Under the pieces are notes generated by a model that was given only the letters and a program-made list of their open reading frames with translations, was not told where the DNA came from and did not search any database. The position numbers were made by a program, and so were the translations under genes. Positions 7,863-16,747 of a DNA stretch of 64,000 nucleotides are shown in pieces; the first letter of the stretch is position 1, and each line of letters starts with the position of its first letter. The stretch comes from Pseudomonas guariconensis (lineage in GTDB: Bacteria > Pseudomonadota > Gammaproteobacteria > Pseudomonadales > Pseudomonadaceae): assembly GCF_024127895.1 (NCBI RefSeq), contig NZ_JAMYBK010000006.1, positions 62,001-126,000 on the forward strand, given 5' to 3'.

Positions 7863-8681
7863 CTAGCGATTGCGTGGCAACCAGTTCAGCAGGAAATCAC
7901 TCACGACCTGCGGGTTCTCCAGGCAGGAGATATGCCCGGCGCATGGAATTTGCGCCGCCAGGCAATCGATGAGCCGCGCCATCTCGTTGGACTCATGCGC
8001 CGGCCTTGGAATGTCCTGGTCGCCGCAGAGCACGATGGTACGCTCGGCCGCTAGCTCGCCCAAGCGAGACAACAGGTCCGGGCGCCCGAAGATCACCCGG
8101 CCCAGCGGATCGAGGCTGTTGCGGATGGCTTCGGCGCTACTGGCCTTGAGCTCGGCACGGAAGCGTTCGCGGATGTGTGGAACGGTCTGCCCACCGGCAT
8201 GGAAGAAGATCGGCACGATGATGTCGAGCAACTGATCGGTGAACTCACCCGCCGCGCTGGCCATGTCGAGCAGCGCGAAGTACTTCTGCCGGGTCTCCTC
8301 CGGTTCGGCACCCAGGTAGGTGTCCATCAGCACCAGTCGATCGATCCGCTCGGCATGTTCGATGGCCAACGGCGCGCCCCACATGCCGCCGACCGACAGG
8401 CCCACCAGGTGGCATCGCTGGATGTCCAACGCATCGAGGAAGGCCACGTGCTGACGGGTGAGCGCGCTCATGTCGGTGGTCGTGGCCGGTGGCGCCTCCG
8501 AGTCGCCATGGCCCCAGAGTTCAGGCACCAGGACCCGGAAGTGCTTTGACAGTTGTTCGATCTGCGGCGCCCACATGGCGGCCGACCACAGGTAGCTGTG
8601 GCCTAGCACCACGGGGAAGCCTTGGCCTTGGTCGACGTAGCTCATCCTGGCTCCGTCGATTTCTACGAATTGCTTGCGCAT
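7863..8681 (-). CDS. Alpha/beta-fold hydrolase
   Basis: A 272-residue alpha/beta hydrolase. It shows the oxyanion strand VVLGHSYLWSAAMW, the nucleophile elbow GLSVGG (Ser about 99) and the late His in CAGHISCLENP (about 251). The start at 8681 is chosen because AAGGAAG lies just upstream and the reading frame before it looks non-coding. Such proteins include esterases, epoxide hydrolases and haloperoxidase-like enzymes; the sequence alone does not decide the substrate. It is transcribed alone, convergent with metQ. Confidence 0.82.
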   Translation of the reverse strand: MRKQFVEIDGARMSYVDQGQGFPVVLGHSYLWSAAMWAPQIEQLSKHFRVLVPELWGHGDSEAPPATTTDMSALTRQHVAFLDALDIQRCHLVGLSVGGMWGAPLAIEHAERIDRLVLMDTYLGAEPEETRQKYFALLDMASAAGEFTDQLLDIIVPIFFHAGGQTVPHIRERFRAELKASSAEAIRNSLDPLGRVIFGRPDLLSRLGELAAERTIVLCGDQDIPRPAHESNEMARLIDCLAAQIPCAGHISCLENPQVVSDFLLNWLPRNR

Positions 8682-8789
8682 GGACGCTTCCTTACTGAGA
8701 GAGGGGAAGAAGGAAAAGTAGCCGTACCGCTGCGCCACGGCTACTGGTAGAAATGACAGTCATCGTCAGGCGATTCCCAGGGTAAGGCT

Positions 8790-11171
8790 TCACTGCCCGG
8801 ACGCCGCCCCTGCCGTCGGCACCAGCCGCAAGGTGCTGTGCGCCGGGATCGGCCCCAGTCGGGCCTTGTGGTAACGCCCTTCGATGTAGGCCTCGGCCTG
8901 GTCGTCGTAGTGCCTGTCGAAGGGCACACCGCTTTGCCCGACCGGGTTGATGGTCAGTGCCTGGCCTGCGTCGGCGAAGTCGATCAGGCGGCGGGTCGAG
9001 GGGCCATAGTTGACCGGCCAGGGCGCCGGGCCGATCTTCGCCGACAGGTTGTTCGGCACCTCGTGGGTGCCCGGCGCGGCGAAGGGGCCGACGTTGAACA
9101 ATAGGTGCAGTGGCTTCTTCGCCCCCAGCGGGTGATTGTGGGTGAGGGTATGCGCCTTGCCCCACTGCCAACGGGTCGGGTCCTTGCCCATGCTGTCGCG
9201 CAGGTGGGCGAGGCTGCGTTGCCAGGCCAGGCGCACGATGGCCTGGCGATCGCTTCGCTCGTTGGCGCCCCGCAGGTTCCACCAGGGCGAATCCGGGTTG
9301 GCGGCCAGCCTCGGCAGGGCGGCATCGATGGCACGGGTGCCGATCAACACCGGGAACCAGGTATCGCCCAGCTCATCGTGCAGGGCGGCGAACGCCAGCT
9401 CGTAGAGGAACTGGTTGAACAGTGTGGCGCTGGTGGAGTCCAGTGGATAGTCGCCGCGCCAGGCTGCCAGTTGCTCGACCAGCTCGCGCTCCTCGTCGTT
9501 CGCGGCGACCGTGCGCAGGGTGCCGAGCAGTGGTGCCAGGGTGCGGGGGCCATAGTCGGTGGCGGTATCCAGTTGCAGGGCCTGGCTGTTCTGCGTGTCC
9601 CATTTCACTTGCGGGTCGGCCAGGTGACGATCGAGCTGGCGGCCACGGTCGGGCAGGTTGTAGTAGCCCGGCACCGGGATCACGGCTGGCGGCTGGTAGT
9701 TGGCCGAGACGATATAGCCACTGGCTGGGTTCTCCTGCTGCGGATTGACGCTGAACGGGTAGAAACCGAGCTTGTCGGCCTGGGCGCTGCTGCCGTCGAG
9801 GATGAACGCCGGATCGACCCCATCGGGGCGGATCGGCAGTTGCGCCGCGGCCCACCAGCCGATGTCGCCCTGGGCGTTGGCCCAGACCAGGTTGAGCCCA
9901 GGTGCCTGGATCTTCGCCGCGGCCTCGCGCATCTTGTCCAGGGTGTCGGCGCGGTTGAGCTGGTGGAAGCCGTCCAGGATCGGATTCTCGGTTTCCAGGA
10001 ATGCCCACCACATGGCGATCGGCGTGGGGCCGGCCGTCTCGCCGAGCACCTCGTTGACGACAGGGCCATGGGGCGAGCGGCGCAGGGTGATGCTGACCGG
10101 CGCCTCGCCCTTTACCGCGATTCGTTGCGTGGTCTTTTCCAGCGTTCGCCATTGGCCATCGACCCTGACTTGGTCGGGGTCCTGTGGATTGACCTGTTCC
10201 GCGACCAGGTCGACGTCGTCGTTCTGGAACATGGTCAGGCTCCAGCCGAAGTCACGGTTGTGGCCCAGCAGGGCGAAGGGGTTGAGGGCCTGGAAGTAGC
10301 CATACAGCTCGAAGCCCGGCGCCGACAGCTCGGCCTCGTACCACACCGCCGGCACGGCGAAGCTGATGTGTGGGTCGCCAGCCAGCAGGGGCCTGCCGCT
10401 GCGGGTCCGGCTGCCGGCCACCGCCCAGGCGTTGCTGCCTTCGAACTGGGGCAGGGCGGCATTGCCCAGGGCTTCGTGGCTCAGGCGTGCCAGGTGCTCG
10501 AGGCTGCGCCAGTCGGCATCGGCCAGGGGCGTGGAGAGGGCGCCGTCGGGTTGCCAGCCGAGGTCGAAGATCTCCAGGTATTCAGGGCCCAAGCGGTCAC
10601 GGATGTAGGTCAGTGCAGGCTCGGTGCGAAAGGCCGCGGCGAAGCTGTAGGCCAGGTAGCCGGCGATGCTCAGGGTGTCCTCGGCGGTGAAAGGGCGCGG
10701 GGCGATGCCCAAAAGATCGAACTCCACGGGCTTGGGGTGGCTGGCCTGCCAGGCGTTGACGCCCTCCAGGTAGGCCTGCAGGGCGAGCCAGGCGGGGGAT
10801 TGCCGGTCCTGGCGCGCCAGCATGCGTTCGGCCTGCTCACCGATGCGCAGGCTGCGGAACAGGGTATCGGTGGGCAACAGCGTGCTGCCGAGGACCTCGG
10901 CCAGCTCGCCCCGGGCCAGGCGGCGCATGATCTCCATCTGGAACAAGCGATCCTGGGCGTGCACGTAGCCCAGGGCGCGGTACAGGTCAGGTTCGTTGCG
11001 TGCCTGGATATGCGGCACGCCGCGATCGTCGTAGCGCACGCTGACCGGCGCTTGCAGCCCCGCCAGCGCCACCTCGCCATCCCGCTGTGGCAGCTTGCCC
11101 TGCACGTACCAGTAACCGGTGCCGGCGGCCACTGCGATCACCACCGCCAGCAGGGTCAGGCTGCGCTTCAT
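8790..11171 (-). CDS. Penicillin acylase-family Ntn hydrolase
   Basis: A 793-residue exported Ntn hydrolase of the penicillin/acyl-homoserine-lactone acylase family. An N-terminal hydrophobic signal or anchor (5-22) precedes the alpha-chain (DDRGVPHIQA, YVHAQDRLFQME). Autoprocessing would occur before Ser246 in EGSNAWAVAG, exposing the nucleophile of the beta-chain; GDPHISFAVPAVWYEAEL follows. Length and architecture match the family. Members cleave amide side chains, including quorum-sensing lactones in some Pseudomonas (PvdQ, QuiP, HacB), but this copy cannot be assigned to one of those. An AAGGAG site precedes the ATG. It diverges from the acetyltransferase gene over 85 bases. Confidence 0.88.
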   Translation of the reverse strand: MKRSLTLLAVVIAVAAGTGYWYVQGKLPQRDGEVALAGLQAPVSVRYDDRGVPHIQARNEPDLYRALGYVHAQDRLFQMEIMRRLARGELAEVLGSTLLPTDTLFRSLRIGEQAERMLARQDRQSPAWLALQAYLEGVNAWQASHPKPVEFDLLGIAPRPFTAEDTLSIAGYLAYSFAAAFRTEPALTYIRDRLGPEYLEIFDLGWQPDGALSTPLADADWRSLEHLARLSHEALGNAALPQFEGSNAWAVAGSRTRSGRPLLAGDPHISFAVPAVWYEAELSAPGFELYGYFQALNPFALLGHNRDFGWSLTMFQNDDVDLVAEQVNPQDPDQVRVDGQWRTLEKTTQRIAVKGEAPVSITLRRSPHGPVVNEVLGETAGPTPIAMWWAFLETENPILDGFHQLNRADTLDKMREAAAKIQAPGLNLVWANAQGDIGWWAAAQLPIRPDGVDPAFILDGSSAQADKLGFYPFSVNPQQENPASGYIVSANYQPPAVIPVPGYYNLPDRGRQLDRHLADPQVKWDTQNSQALQLDTATDYGPRTLAPLLGTLRTVAANDEERELVEQLAAWRGDYPLDSTSATLFNQFLYELAFAALHDELGDTWFPVLIGTRAIDAALPRLAANPDSPWWNLRGANERSDRQAIVRLAWQRSLAHLRDSMGKDPTRWQWGKAHTLTHNHPLGAKKPLHLLFNVGPFAAPGTHEVPNNLSAKIGPAPWPVNYGPSTRRLIDFADAGQALTINPVGQSGVPFDRHYDDQAEAYIEGRYHKARLGPIPAHSTLRLVPTAGAASGQ

Positions 11172-11256
11172 TGAAACTCCTTGTGCATTCGGGCAGAAAT
11201 TGTGGTCCGATCATCGGCGCAATCGCGAACTGAGACTAGTCCTGAAAGGAGTTTGC

Positions 11257-11823
11257 ATGGCTCTCAGCGAAAAACAGAAGATGCTCAGCGGCCAGCTCTA
11301 TCACGCCAGCTGTCCTGAACTGCAGGCAGAACAGATCGCCAACAAGCATTGGATGCACCGTTACAACGCCAGCGTCGAGCTGCTCAACGACGCGCGCCAT
11401 GGCCTGTTGGTCGAGCATTTCGCCCAGGTTGGCGAAGGGGCGGTGATCCGCCCGCCATTCTATTGCGACTACGGCTACAACATCAGTGTCGGTGCCAACA
11501 CCTTCATGAACTTCAACTGCGTGATCCTCGACGTGCTGCCCGTGCGCATCGGTGCCGACTGCCAGATCGGCCCGGCCGTACAGATCTACACCGCCGATCA
11601 CCCGCTCGACCCTGAGGTACGCCGCACAGGGTTGGAAAGCGGGCGGCCGGTCACGATCGGCGACAACGTCTGGATCGGTGGCGGGGCGATCATCCTGCCG
11701 GGTGTGACCATCGGCGACAACGCCGTGGTCGGCGCAGGGAGCGTGGTCACTCGCGATGTGCCGGCCGGAGCCGTCGTGGTGGGCAACCCCGCACGGGTGC
11801 GTCAGCCGGCCCAGGGGCAGTAG
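11257..11823 (+). CDS. maa: Maltose/galactoside O-acetyltransferase (Maa-like)
   Basis: A 188-residue left-handed beta-helix acetyltransferase. The N-terminal MAC domain (EKQKMLSGQLYHASCPEL) is followed by hexapeptide repeats and the catalytic His115 in YTADHPLD. The C-terminal repeats (IGDNVWIGGGAIILPGVTIGDNAVVGAGSVVT) form the acetyl-CoA pocket. The start at 11257 has an AAAGGA site six bases upstream. It transfers acetyl from acetyl-CoA to maltose, glucose or similar sugars; the biological purpose is probably detoxification of surplus sugar. Its last 22 bases overlap the end of the convergent thioredoxin-fold gene. Confidence 0.9.
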   Translation: MALSEKQKMLSGQLYHASCPELQAEQIANKHWMHRYNASVELLNDARHGLLVEHFAQVGEGAVIRPPFYCDYGYNISVGANTFMNFNCVILDVLPVRIGADCQIGPAVQIYTADHPLDPEVRRTGLESGRPVTIGDNVWIGGGAIILPGVTIGDNAVVGAGSVVTRDVPAGAVVVGNPARVRQPAQGQ

Positions 11824-12371
11824 CAGCCTACCGCCAGGGTGTTGGAGGCATTGACCTGGCGGCCGTCGATGAGCGCCTTGAGGATTGGCTCGACGAAGCT
11901 GTTGCTGGCATTGCACACGGCACCCTCGCTGTAGGGGCCGAAGTAGGCCAGGCGACCCTGGTGATCCCAGATGGCCACGGCGGGGCTGGCGGGCAGGCGC
12001 TCGCTGCCGGGCAGTTGCGTCAGGGGCTGCAAGGCGCCCAGGTCGGCCGGTGGTTGGCCATGGCTGCCGGGCTTGGACAGCACGTGGAAGGTGACACCCT
12101 GGGCGGCGAAGCGCTCGACCAACTCGCCCAGGTGCTGCTGGTTGCCGACGTTGCACGGGCAGCCTGGGTCCCAGAAGTGCACCACGCGGATCGGGCCCGG
12201 GCCGGCCAGCTCGGCGGGCAGGCGCAATTGGCTGCCGTCGAACAGCGTGGCCTGGCTGTCGAAAGGGCGCAGGTAGCGGGACTGGAAGCTGTCGTAGGCC
12301 CACCAGAGGGCGGCGGCGCAGAGCAGAACGGCGAGCAGGGTCAGTAGTCGTTTGAGGGGTCGTGGAGCCAT
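11802..12371 (-). CDS. DUF6436 thioredoxin-fold membrane-anchored protein
   Basis: A 189-residue protein with an N-terminal membrane helix (about 9-27) and a periplasmic thioredoxin-like domain. The redox motif position reads DPGCPCN (Cys71, Cys73), a CxC rather than the usual CxxC. Further cysteines occur near the C-terminus (AVCNAS, GCYCPW). The fold is inferred from VVHFWDPGCPCN and the VAIWDHQGRLAYFGPY strand. The start at 12371 gives a normal signal anchor. The function is unknown; a thiol-disulfide or metal-handling role is possible. Its 3' end overlaps maa tail-to-tail. Confidence 0.72.
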   Translation of the reverse strand: MAPRPLKRLLTLLAVLLCAAALWWAYDSFQSRYLRPFDSQATLFDGSQLRLPAELAGPGPIRVVHFWDPGCPCNVGNQQHLGELVERFAAQGVTFHVLSKPGSHGQPPADLGALQPLTQLPGSERLPASPAVAIWDHQGRLAYFGPYSEGAVCNASNSFVEPILKALIDGRQVNASNTLAVGCYCPWAG

Positions 12372-12489
12372 GAGTTGTCCGCAAGGGCCTGGGGCCCGGC
12401 CTGTCTTGCTCGTTGCAAAGGTGCTCCAGCTTGCCACGACGAGGCCCAGAGCTGAATATCGCAGATCAATACTCGCTCCGGATGTACCG

Positions 12490-13416
12490 ATGCCCGCCTC
12501 ATTCCACCCCGATCTGCTGCGCGCCAGCCTGTCTCCCCTCGCGCATCGCCAACCCCTGTCGGCCCAGGCCGGCGACTACCAGCGCTACTACGGCCTGGAC
12601 CTGCCGGCACAGAGCTGGCTGGGCAGCTTCCGGGCCGCGGGGTTCGAGCTGGTCGGGCAAGTCTGGTTGCCTGAGGCGCCGGTGGCGACCTTGTTCCTGC
12701 TGCACGGCTACTACGATCACATGGGCCTGTACCGTCATGTGATCGAGTGGGCCTTGCAGCAAGGTTTCGCGGTAATCAGCTGCGACCTGCCAGGCCATGG
12801 GCTGTCCAGCGGCGAGCGTGCCAGCATCGCCGACTTCGGCCTCTACCAGCAGACGCTCGATGCCCTGTTCGAACAGGCACGCGACCTCGACCTGCCACGC
12901 CCCTGGCACCTGTGCGGGCAGAGTACCGGCGGCGCGATCGCGGTGGATCATCTCCTGCACCGTGGCGAACAGAGCCCGGTCGATGGCCAGGTGATCCTGC
13001 TGGCCCCCTTGGTGCGGCCACGGGCCTGGTACTGGTCGAAATTCAGCTATTGCGTGCTGCGCCACTTCGTCAATGGCATCGAGCGGCGTTTCACCGACAA
13101 CAGCAGCGACCCGGCCTTCCTGCCCTTCCTCGAGGCCGACCCGCTGCAGCCCAGGCGCCTGCCGACCGCCTGGGTCGGGGCGCTGGTGGCCTGGGTCAAG
13201 CGTATCGAGGCGGCGCCGCATAGCCTGCGCCGGCCTTTGATCGTGCAAGGGGAAGCGGACGCCACGGTGGACTGGCCCTACAACCTCAAGGTACTCAAGG
13301 CCAAGTTCGCCGAACCGCAGATCCTCATGCTGCCCGAGGCACGCCACCATCTGGCCAACGAGCTGCCGGGCATCCGCCAGCGCTACTTCAGTTTCATCGA
13401 CCAGCGCCTGGGCTGA
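12490..13416 (+). CDS. Serine hydrolase, monoacylglycerol-lipase/S33 type
   Basis: A 308-residue alpha/beta hydrolase of the Hydrolase_4 (lysophospholipase/monoglyceride lipase) type. Motifs: LFLLHGYYDHMGLYRHV (oxyanion region, about 68-84), CDLPGHGLSSGE, the nucleophile elbow GQSTGG (Ser145), an Asp in GEADATVDW, and the late His in EARHHLANEL. It has no signal peptide. The ATG at 12490 is the first methionine giving a family-like N-terminus. The substrate is unknown, probably a small ester or lysolipid. It diverges from the DUF6436 gene and converges on the DUF2059 gene, which ends immediately after it. Confidence 0.82.
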   Translation: MPASFHPDLLRASLSPLAHRQPLSAQAGDYQRYYGLDLPAQSWLGSFRAAGFELVGQVWLPEAPVATLFLLHGYYDHMGLYRHVIEWALQQGFAVISCDLPGHGLSSGERASIADFGLYQQTLDALFEQARDLDLPRPWHLCGQSTGGAIAVDHLLHRGEQSPVDGQVILLAPLVRPRAWYWSKFSYCVLRHFVNGIERRFTDNSSDPAFLPFLEADPLQPRRLPTAWVGALVAWVKRIEAAPHSLRRPLIVQGEADATVDWPYNLKVLKAKFAEPQILMLPEARHHLANELPGIRQRYFSFIDQRLG

Positions 13417-14169
13417 TCACTGCAGGTCGGCGGTGCTCTGGCCTACCGCCAGGCCTGCGCGTACCGCCGCCAGGGCCGCCTTGTAGTAGGCCTGGCCCTC
13501 CGTGGATTCGGCAAAGGTGGCGAACGCCTCCAGCTCGGTATCGGACAGATCCCGGTAGACGTACAGCAGGGTATTGTTCAGGTCTTCGCCGATCTGCTGC
13601 ATCAAGCGCTGGCGCTGGCCATCGAGCAGGCCCTGGGCCTGGCCTGCGCCGAACAGGCCGGGGATCATCGAGCTGAGACTGTCGGCCGCCACGCCGGCGA
13701 TCGCCAGGCTGACCTCGGCACCGGCTTCGCGGGCCGGCAGGGCCTGGGCCAGGTGACCGATGATCAGCAGGCGGTCGTCGCTGGCCTGGACCTTCGGCAG
13801 CCCCTTGGCGTGCTTGGCCAGTTGGTCCTTGCGGGTGGCCAGCAGCTCGGCGGCCACCACCTTGCGGCCGAGCGGCGACTGGAAGAACGCCAGGGCGGGC
13901 GTGGGATTCGCCAGGTTGGCGCGCAGTTGCGCCTGGGCGCGACGGTCCATGGCCTGGGGCTGGAAGCGTTGGTTGCTGTTGCTGACCAGCGCCTGGTAGA
14001 CCGCAGGTGGCAGGCTGTTGCGGTAGCGCTGCTGGGCGGCGTTCACGGCATCGATGAAATGGGCGCGCTGGTCGGGCCAGCCGGCGGCCTTGTACAACTG
14101 GTCGAGGGTGTCTGCCCAGACAGGCATGGTGCAGATCATCAGCAGAAGCAGGGAAAACAAGCGGCGCAT
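13417..14169 (-). CDS. DUF2059 domain-containing periplasmic protein
   Basis: A 250-residue exported protein with a signal peptide (1-19, cut after VWA). It is alpha-helical with two similar halves; the C-terminal part contains the DUF2059-type stretch LYVYRDLSDTELEAFATFAESTEGQAYYKA (about 200-230). No catalytic motif is seen and the function is unknown. The stop codon is adjacent to the stop of the convergent hydrolase, leaving no terminator space. Confidence 0.78.
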   Translation of the reverse strand: MRRLFSLLLLMICTMPVWADTLDQLYKAAGWPDQRAHFIDAVNAAQQRYRNSLPPAVYQALVSNSNQRFQPQAMDRRAQAQLRANLANPTPALAFFQSPLGRKVVAAELLATRKDQLAKHAKGLPKVQASDDRLLIIGHLAQALPAREAGAEVSLAIAGVAADSLSSMIPGLFGAGQAQGLLDGQRQRLMQQIGEDLNNTLLYVYRDLSDTELEAFATFAESTEGQAYYKAALAAVRAGLAVGQSTADLQ

Positions 14170-14282
14170 TCAGGACTCCTGTCGGCAGGTCGCTATTGTC
14201 CTTGGCGTAGCGGGGCTTTGTCGAGACGCAATGGCGACCGTCGGCCAAGTGGCGCTGGAGGGCTTCGGGGCGAGTGGCTATC

Positions 14283-14903
14283 ATGCGCGCCATGCACACT
14301 TCATCCGAACATCCCCTGCGTTGGGCCATCGTCGACGACCTGGCGTCCCGTGGCTGGAGCCGGCAGGACGCCGTCCTGCCGCCAGGCCTGCTGCGCCAGC
14401 TTGCCGCCGAGTGCCGTCAACGCGAACTGAGCCCGGCCAGCGTCGGCCGTGGCGCCGGCCAGGAGGTCCGCGAAGCGATCCGTGGCGACCGCATCCAATG
14501 GCTCGAAGCGGGCCAGTCCGAGGCCTGCGACCAGTATCTGGCGGCCATGGACGATCTGCGTCAGGCGCTGAACCAGGGCCTGTACCTGGGCCTGGAGGAC
14601 TTCGAGTGCCATTTCGCCCTGTATCCGCCGGGTGCGTTCTACCGTCGGCACCTGGACCGCTTCCGCGATGACGACCGACGCACCGTTTCGGCGATCCTCT
14701 ACCTCAACGAAGACTGGCAGCCCGAGGACGGTGGCCAGTTGCGCATGTTCCTCGCCGACGAGGTGGTGCACGACGTGCAGCCGCAGGCCGGGTGCCTGGT
14801 GGTGTTCCTCTCCGGCGACATCCCCCACGAAGTCCTGCCGGCCGGGCGTGAGCGCCTGTCGCTGACCGGCTGGTTCCGCCGCCGTGGCAACGATCCGTTC
14901 TGA
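14283..14903 (+). CDS. PHD-type 2-oxoglutarate/Fe(II) prolyl hydroxylase (PPHD-like)
   Basis: A ~206-residue dioxygenase with the double-stranded beta-helix fold. The iron triad is His123, Asp125 (FYRRHLDRF) and His182 (GDIPHEV); Arg191 (ERLSLTGWF) would bind 2-oxoglutarate. The IRGDRIQWLE segment and YYLN-like LYLNEDW strand closely resemble animal HIF prolyl hydroxylases. The P. putida homologue PPHD is reported to hydroxylate a proline of elongation factor Tu, so that is the likely reaction here. The start is uncertain: ATG at 14283 or 14292. The downstream DUF523 gene overlaps its 3' end by 20 bases, so they are probably co-transcribed. Confidence 0.87.
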   Translation: MRAMHTSSEHPLRWAIVDDLASRGWSRQDAVLPPGLLRQLAAECRQRELSPASVGRGAGQEVREAIRGDRIQWLEAGQSEACDQYLAAMDDLRQALNQGLYLGLEDFECHFALYPPGAFYRRHLDRFRDDDRRTVSAILYLNEDWQPEDGGQLRMFLADEVVHDVQPQAGCLVVFLSGDIPHEVLPAGRERLSLTGWFRRRGNDPF

Positions 14904-15393
14904 CCTGCCGAAGGTCCTGGTCAGCGCGTGCCTGCTGGGCCAGCCGGTGCGCTACGACGGGCGTGACAGTGGCCATCCGGGCCTGCTGCAACGCTGGCAG
15001 GCCGAGGGGCGCGTGGTGCCGCTCTGCCCGGAGGTGGCGGGCGGCTTGCCGACGCCGCGTCCGCCTGCGGAGATTCTGGGCGGGCAGGGCGCGCAAGTGC
15101 TGGAGGGGCAGGTACAGGTGCTGACGGTCGGTGGCGAGGATGTCAGCGAGGCCTTTCTCGCCGGTGCCCGGCAGGCCCTGGAGCTGGTGCGCCGGTATGG
15201 GATCCGGGTGGCGGTGCTCAAGTCCGGCAGTCCGTCCTGTGGCAATCGGCTGACCTACGACGGTAGCTTCAGCGGCGTGAAGGTGGCGGGTGAAGGGGTG
15301 ACCACGGCGTTGTTGCGACGGGAAGGGGTGCAGGTGTTCAGCGAGCTGGAGCTGGAAGCGGCGCAGCAGGTGCTGGATGGGATAGCCCTGTAG
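14884..15393 (+). CDS. DUF523 (YbbK-like) protein
   Basis: A 169-residue DUF523 protein. It has the conserved cysteines of the family in VSACLLGQPVRYDG (Cys16) and in SGSPSCGN, and the LCPEVAGGLPTPRPPAEI segment. The cysteine pattern suggests metal or Fe-S binding, but no biochemical role is established as far as I know. The only good start is GTG at 14884, which overlaps the prolyl hydroxylase gene by 20 bases and suggests translational coupling. Confidence 0.83.
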   Translation: MATIRSDLPKVLVSACLLGQPVRYDGRDSGHPGLLQRWQAEGRVVPLCPEVAGGLPTPRPPAEILGGQGAQVLEGQVQVLTVGGEDVSEAFLAGARQALELVRRYGIRVAVLKSGSPSCGNRLTYDGSFSGVKVAGEGVTTALLRREGVQVFSELELEAAQQVLDGIAL

Positions 15394-15417
15394 CTGGGGC
15401 CGCTTTGCAGCCCCAGC
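15393..15417. terminator. Shared hairpin between convergent genes
   Basis: Arms GCTGGGG and CCCCAGC flank CCGCTTTGCAG between the stop of the DUF523 gene and the stop of the minus-strand binding protein gene. It is placed to end transcription from both sides but lacks a strong T-run. Confidence 0.55.
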
Positions 15418-15434
15418 GCTGGAACGCCGAAAGC

Positions 15435-15917
15435 CTACGGTTCATTCGCTGCCCGCCCCTCGAGCCACTTCTGCTCCAGCGCCGCCAGCCGTCCATCCGC
15501 CTCGATCCGCTGCAGGGCGTTGTTCACCGCGCTCTCGAAGGCCGGGTTGTCTTTCTGGAAAGGAATCACCAGGCTCTCGCGGCCATAGGGCTGGCTGAGG
15601 TCCAGTGCGCCGTCGGTTTTCTGTTCGGCGCCTGTCTGGTTGAGGGCGATGTCGTACTTGCCGTTCTCCACGCCCGGCAGCATGTCATCGGCGGTCGTTT
15701 CGATGAACTCCACGCGCACGTCCAGCTCGTTGGCCAGGGCCTGGCCAAGCTCGATCTCGAAACCGGTCAGGTGCTCGTTTTCCCTGTAGGCATAGGGCGG
15801 CGTGTCGGCCTGTACGGCAATGCGCAGCTCGCCCCGGTCATTGACCTCGTCTATCAGTTCGGCCTGGGCCAATGGGCTGATCAGTGCTGCCAGCAGTACG
15901 CCAATGGTCAAACGCAT
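15435..15917 (-). CDS. Shortened amino-acid-type solute-binding protein
   Basis: A 160-residue exported protein of the bacterial solute-binding family 3. It has a signal peptide (1-19, cut after AQA), then the N-terminal lobe (LRIAVQADTPPYAYRENEHLTGFEIELGQALA, and YDIALNQTGAEQKT), and then jumps to the normal C-terminal helix segment (NPAFESAVNNALQRIEADGRLAALEQKWLEG). Family members are ~250 residues; most of the second lobe is missing. The frame is intact with no internal stop, so it is either a functional mini-binding domain or a gene with a neat internal deletion. No permease or ATPase gene is adjacent. Confidence 0.78.
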   Translation of the reverse strand: MRLTIGVLLAALISPLAQAELIDEVNDRGELRIAVQADTPPYAYRENEHLTGFEIELGQALANELDVRVEFIETTADDMLPGVENGKYDIALNQTGAEQKTDGALDLSQPYGRESLVIPFQKDNPAFESAVNNALQRIEADGRLAALEQKWLEGRAANEP

Positions 15918-16121
15918 GGATGCTCCCTTTCCTGTGCGGTGGGTGAATGGCCTTCGCCGCGACGCAGGCTATGACCTCGACACCTTGGCGATGTTTAGGC
16001 CTTGCGGAAATATTTCTGGCGGCGCCGAAGGACACCTTTGGCCACAATTGGACTATGTTGAACTACCGCTGCCATTCGTTAAACCGGTAGCGGTCAATGA
16101 AGTGAATCACAGGAGAAGTGA

Positions 16122-16598
16122 ATGAACAGCCTATTTTCGCGTGCTGCCGTTGCCGGCCTGCTGATGGGGGCGTCGGTGTTCGCCAGCGCCGCGGATGCCC
16201 TGAAGAGCCAGGAGCCGCCGGAGGGCGCCAAGGTCTTCATCGTTTCCCCCGCCGACGGTGCGACGGTCGAGAAGACCTTCACGGTCAAGTTCGGTATCGA
16301 GGGCATGGACCTCAAGCCTGCGGGTGATGCGACCCCTCATACTGGCCACCATCACCTGCTGGTGGACGTGAACGAGGCGCCTGCCGCCGACCAGCCGTTG
16401 CCCACCAGCCTGATGCCGGAGAACAACCAGCCGCTGCCGGCTGGTCCGCAAGTGCTGCACTTCGGCAAGGCGCAGACCGAAGCGACCATCACCCTGGCGC
16501 CGGGCAAGCACACCCTGCAATTGGTGCTGGGGGATCTGTACCACGTGCCGTTCAAGCCGAGCGTGGAATCGCAGAAGATCACCGTCGACGTCAAATAA
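16122..16598 (+). CDS. DUF4399 domain periplasmic protein
   Basis: A 158-residue exported protein: signal peptide (1-24), then a DUF4399 domain with VFIVSPADGATVEKTFTVKFG, HTGHHHLLVD and PGKHTLQLVLGD. The HxxHHH cluster could bind metal, though this is not shown. The beta-sandwich-like pattern suggests a binding or structural role. A CAGGAGAAG ribosome binding site precedes the ATG. From memory a homologue lies next to serA in P. aeruginosa (PA0315), so the association is conserved. A REP pair separates it from serA. Confidence 0.8.
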   Translation: MNSLFSRAAVAGLLMGASVFASAADALKSQEPPEGAKVFIVSPADGATVEKTFTVKFGIEGMDLKPAGDATPHTGHHHLLVDVNEAPAADQPLPTSLMPENNQPLPAGPQVLHFGKAQTEATITLAPGKHTLQLVLGDLYHVPFKPSVESQKITVDVK

Positions 16599-16638
16599 TG
16601 CTGATGGGGGCGCTCGGCGGTATTAGGGGCCGCTGAGC

Positions 16639-16728
16639 GCCCCATCGCCGGCAAGCCGGCTCCCACAAGGTGGCGCCACTCTTGAGATCGGCGCCCAACC
16701 TGTAGGAGCTGGCTTGCCAGCGATGGGC
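16639..16728. repeat. REP pair between DUF4399 gene and serA
   Basis: One REP unit (16639-16667, GCCGGCAAGCCGGC core) faces a second, slightly diverged unit (16701-16728, GCTGGCTTGCCAGC core). They form an imperfect long hairpin between two convergent genes. A GGGCTGCAACGCAGCCC stem follows directly at about 16725-16741. Confidence 0.8.
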
Positions 16729-16747
16729 TGCAACGCAGCCCTTGGGA

